Origin: Micrasema longulum
Taxonomy: Eukaryota; Arthropoda; Insecta; Trichoptera; Brachycentridae
Length of the DNA stretch: 64,000 bases
NCBI GenBank assembly: GCA_022494885.1
Contig: JAGVSM010001148.1
Location: forward strand, 1 to 64,000
Reading direction: 5' to 3'
Shown here: positions 63,431-64,000 of the stretch, one piece after another
How the letters are laid out: each line of letters starts with the position of its first letter
Position numbering within the stretch: position 1 is the stretch's first letter
Notes under the pieces: generated by a model
What the model was told of the DNA's origin: nothing
Databases searched by the model: none
Seen by the model: the letters and a program-made list of their open reading frames with translations, nothing else
Made by a program: the position numbers and the translations under genes

Positions 63431-64000
63431 CCTATTCTTATTATTATTTTTAGTGGTGGAGGTTTTAGTGGTGGTGCTATGCAAGCTTCTGACGTCACTG
63501 CGACCTACGAGGATCTATTGTGAAGGGTCCCTGTGAATAGTTCGCGCCCTCCAAACCTAGGTCTATGAAGAGCTTGGTTACTGTGTGGAAAGCAAAAGTT
63601 TACATTCTGCTAAATCTCCCTCTCCAAGTCCAGACCTGTAAAGTATCGGGCTATTGGGCAAAAAGCGAGCTCTTTAATATCCTCAGGTTAAACCGGTGGT
63701 TCCCCGAGGGTGAGGCTCCTTTTATGGTGTAAAGCATCACATTCACATATAATGTGTATAGGTGTTTCCTCACCTGCACTGCAGAACCTACATCTAGAAG
63801 TTTCGGAAAGGTTAATTCTAGCAAGGTGTTTGTTTAATCTGCAGTGCCCTGTTAGGGCTCTAGTGATAACCCTTGCTTTATTTTGGATGAGCTTAATTAG
63901 GTCAAAACCAAATTTTGCTAGTACTCTTTTATCAGTTCCTGTGCATGGTTTCTGCTTATGTTTAAGTATAAATATTTCTCTTGTTATTTCATTTCGATTA
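63431..64000 (-). pseudogene. L6: I/R1-like LINE ORF2 C-terminus, cut by window edge
   Basis: The minus strand from 63999: NRNEITREIFILKHKQKPC, LAKFGFDLIKLIQNKARVIT, RALTGHCRLNKHLARINLSE, TSRCRFCSAGEETPIHIICE, CDALHHKRSLTLGEPPV, stop (63688-63690), PEDIKELAFCPIARYFTGL and final stop (63610-63612). LTGHCxLNxHLxRI followed by CRFCxxxxETPxHIxCEC is the zinc-binding tail after RNase H in I, R1 and related LINEs. The 3' UTR (63450-63609 on +) ends in AATAATAATAA on the minus strand, as in I-type elements with TAA-like tails. Only one internal stop, so this is a young copy that continues beyond the window. Confidence 0.85.

Noticed and set aside
1..64000. CRISPR array, operon, prophage or restriction/defence system
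   Set aside because: No regularly spaced direct repeats, no bacterial-type gene packing or ribosome binding sites; the content is that of an animal genome.

Overview
The window looks like intergenic or intronic DNA of an animal, most probably an insect. It is very AT-rich, has no operon-like packing, and carries many 5'-truncated non-LTR retrotransposons, tRNA-derived SINEs and foldback/terminal-inverted-repeat (TIR) elements. I could not recognise any intact host protein gene, rRNA gene or functional tRNA gene. Nearly every open frame over 60 codons is a chance frame in AT-rich DNA, a shadow of a transposon, or a read-through of a tRNA-like SINE head.

Layout. 0-9 kb: foldback repeat M1, two copies of a TIR element M2 (2.1 and 5.7 kb), SINE-C, and a hammerhead-ribozyme-like sequence near 4.0 kb. 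9-13 kb: antisense LINE C-termini (L1b, L7a, L3a), one arm of a ~500 bp repeat pair, and SINE-B. 13-20 kb: mostly unrecognised AT-rich DNA with SINE-A, B, C and D. 20-23.5 kb: a reverse-transcriptase (RT) palm fragment, nested SINEs, and an LTR-like promoter module inside an M1 copy. 24-29 kb: diverged repeat pairs and SINE-B copies, one split by a TIR insertion. 29-34 kb: three copies of the same LINE family (L1c, L1d, L1e), one split by a tandem-repeat-bearing insertion, one split by SINE-A, and one flanked by a target site duplication. 35-38 kb: the densest M1 cluster, with long inverted repeats. 38.7-39.3 kb: antisense LINE L4. 43.3-43.8 kb: LINE 3' end with poly(A). 48.9-49.3 kb: a palindromic element whose two arms each hold a hammerhead-like motif. 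51-55 kb: four antisense LINE fragments (L3b, L7b, L2b, L1f) and M1. 55-60 kb: TIR element M4, SINE-C, LINE remnants. 60-64 kb: a LINE with a YADD motif, a 108 bp tandem duplication, SINE-B, and the RNase-H-type LINE C-terminus that runs off the right edge.

The most notable signals are three hammerhead-ribozyme-like cores, plus a fourth deleted copy. They are of the type reported in Penelope-like retroelements, and two are arranged back to back in a palindrome. Next come a dense foldback family (M1, about 12 copies), the M2 element with an apparent 4 bp target duplication, and one LINE insertion whose pre-insertion site can be read in a related repeat elsewhere in the window. All family names such as L1-L8, M1-M5 and SINE-A to D are local labels, not database names. 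No alignment, folding or database search was run.
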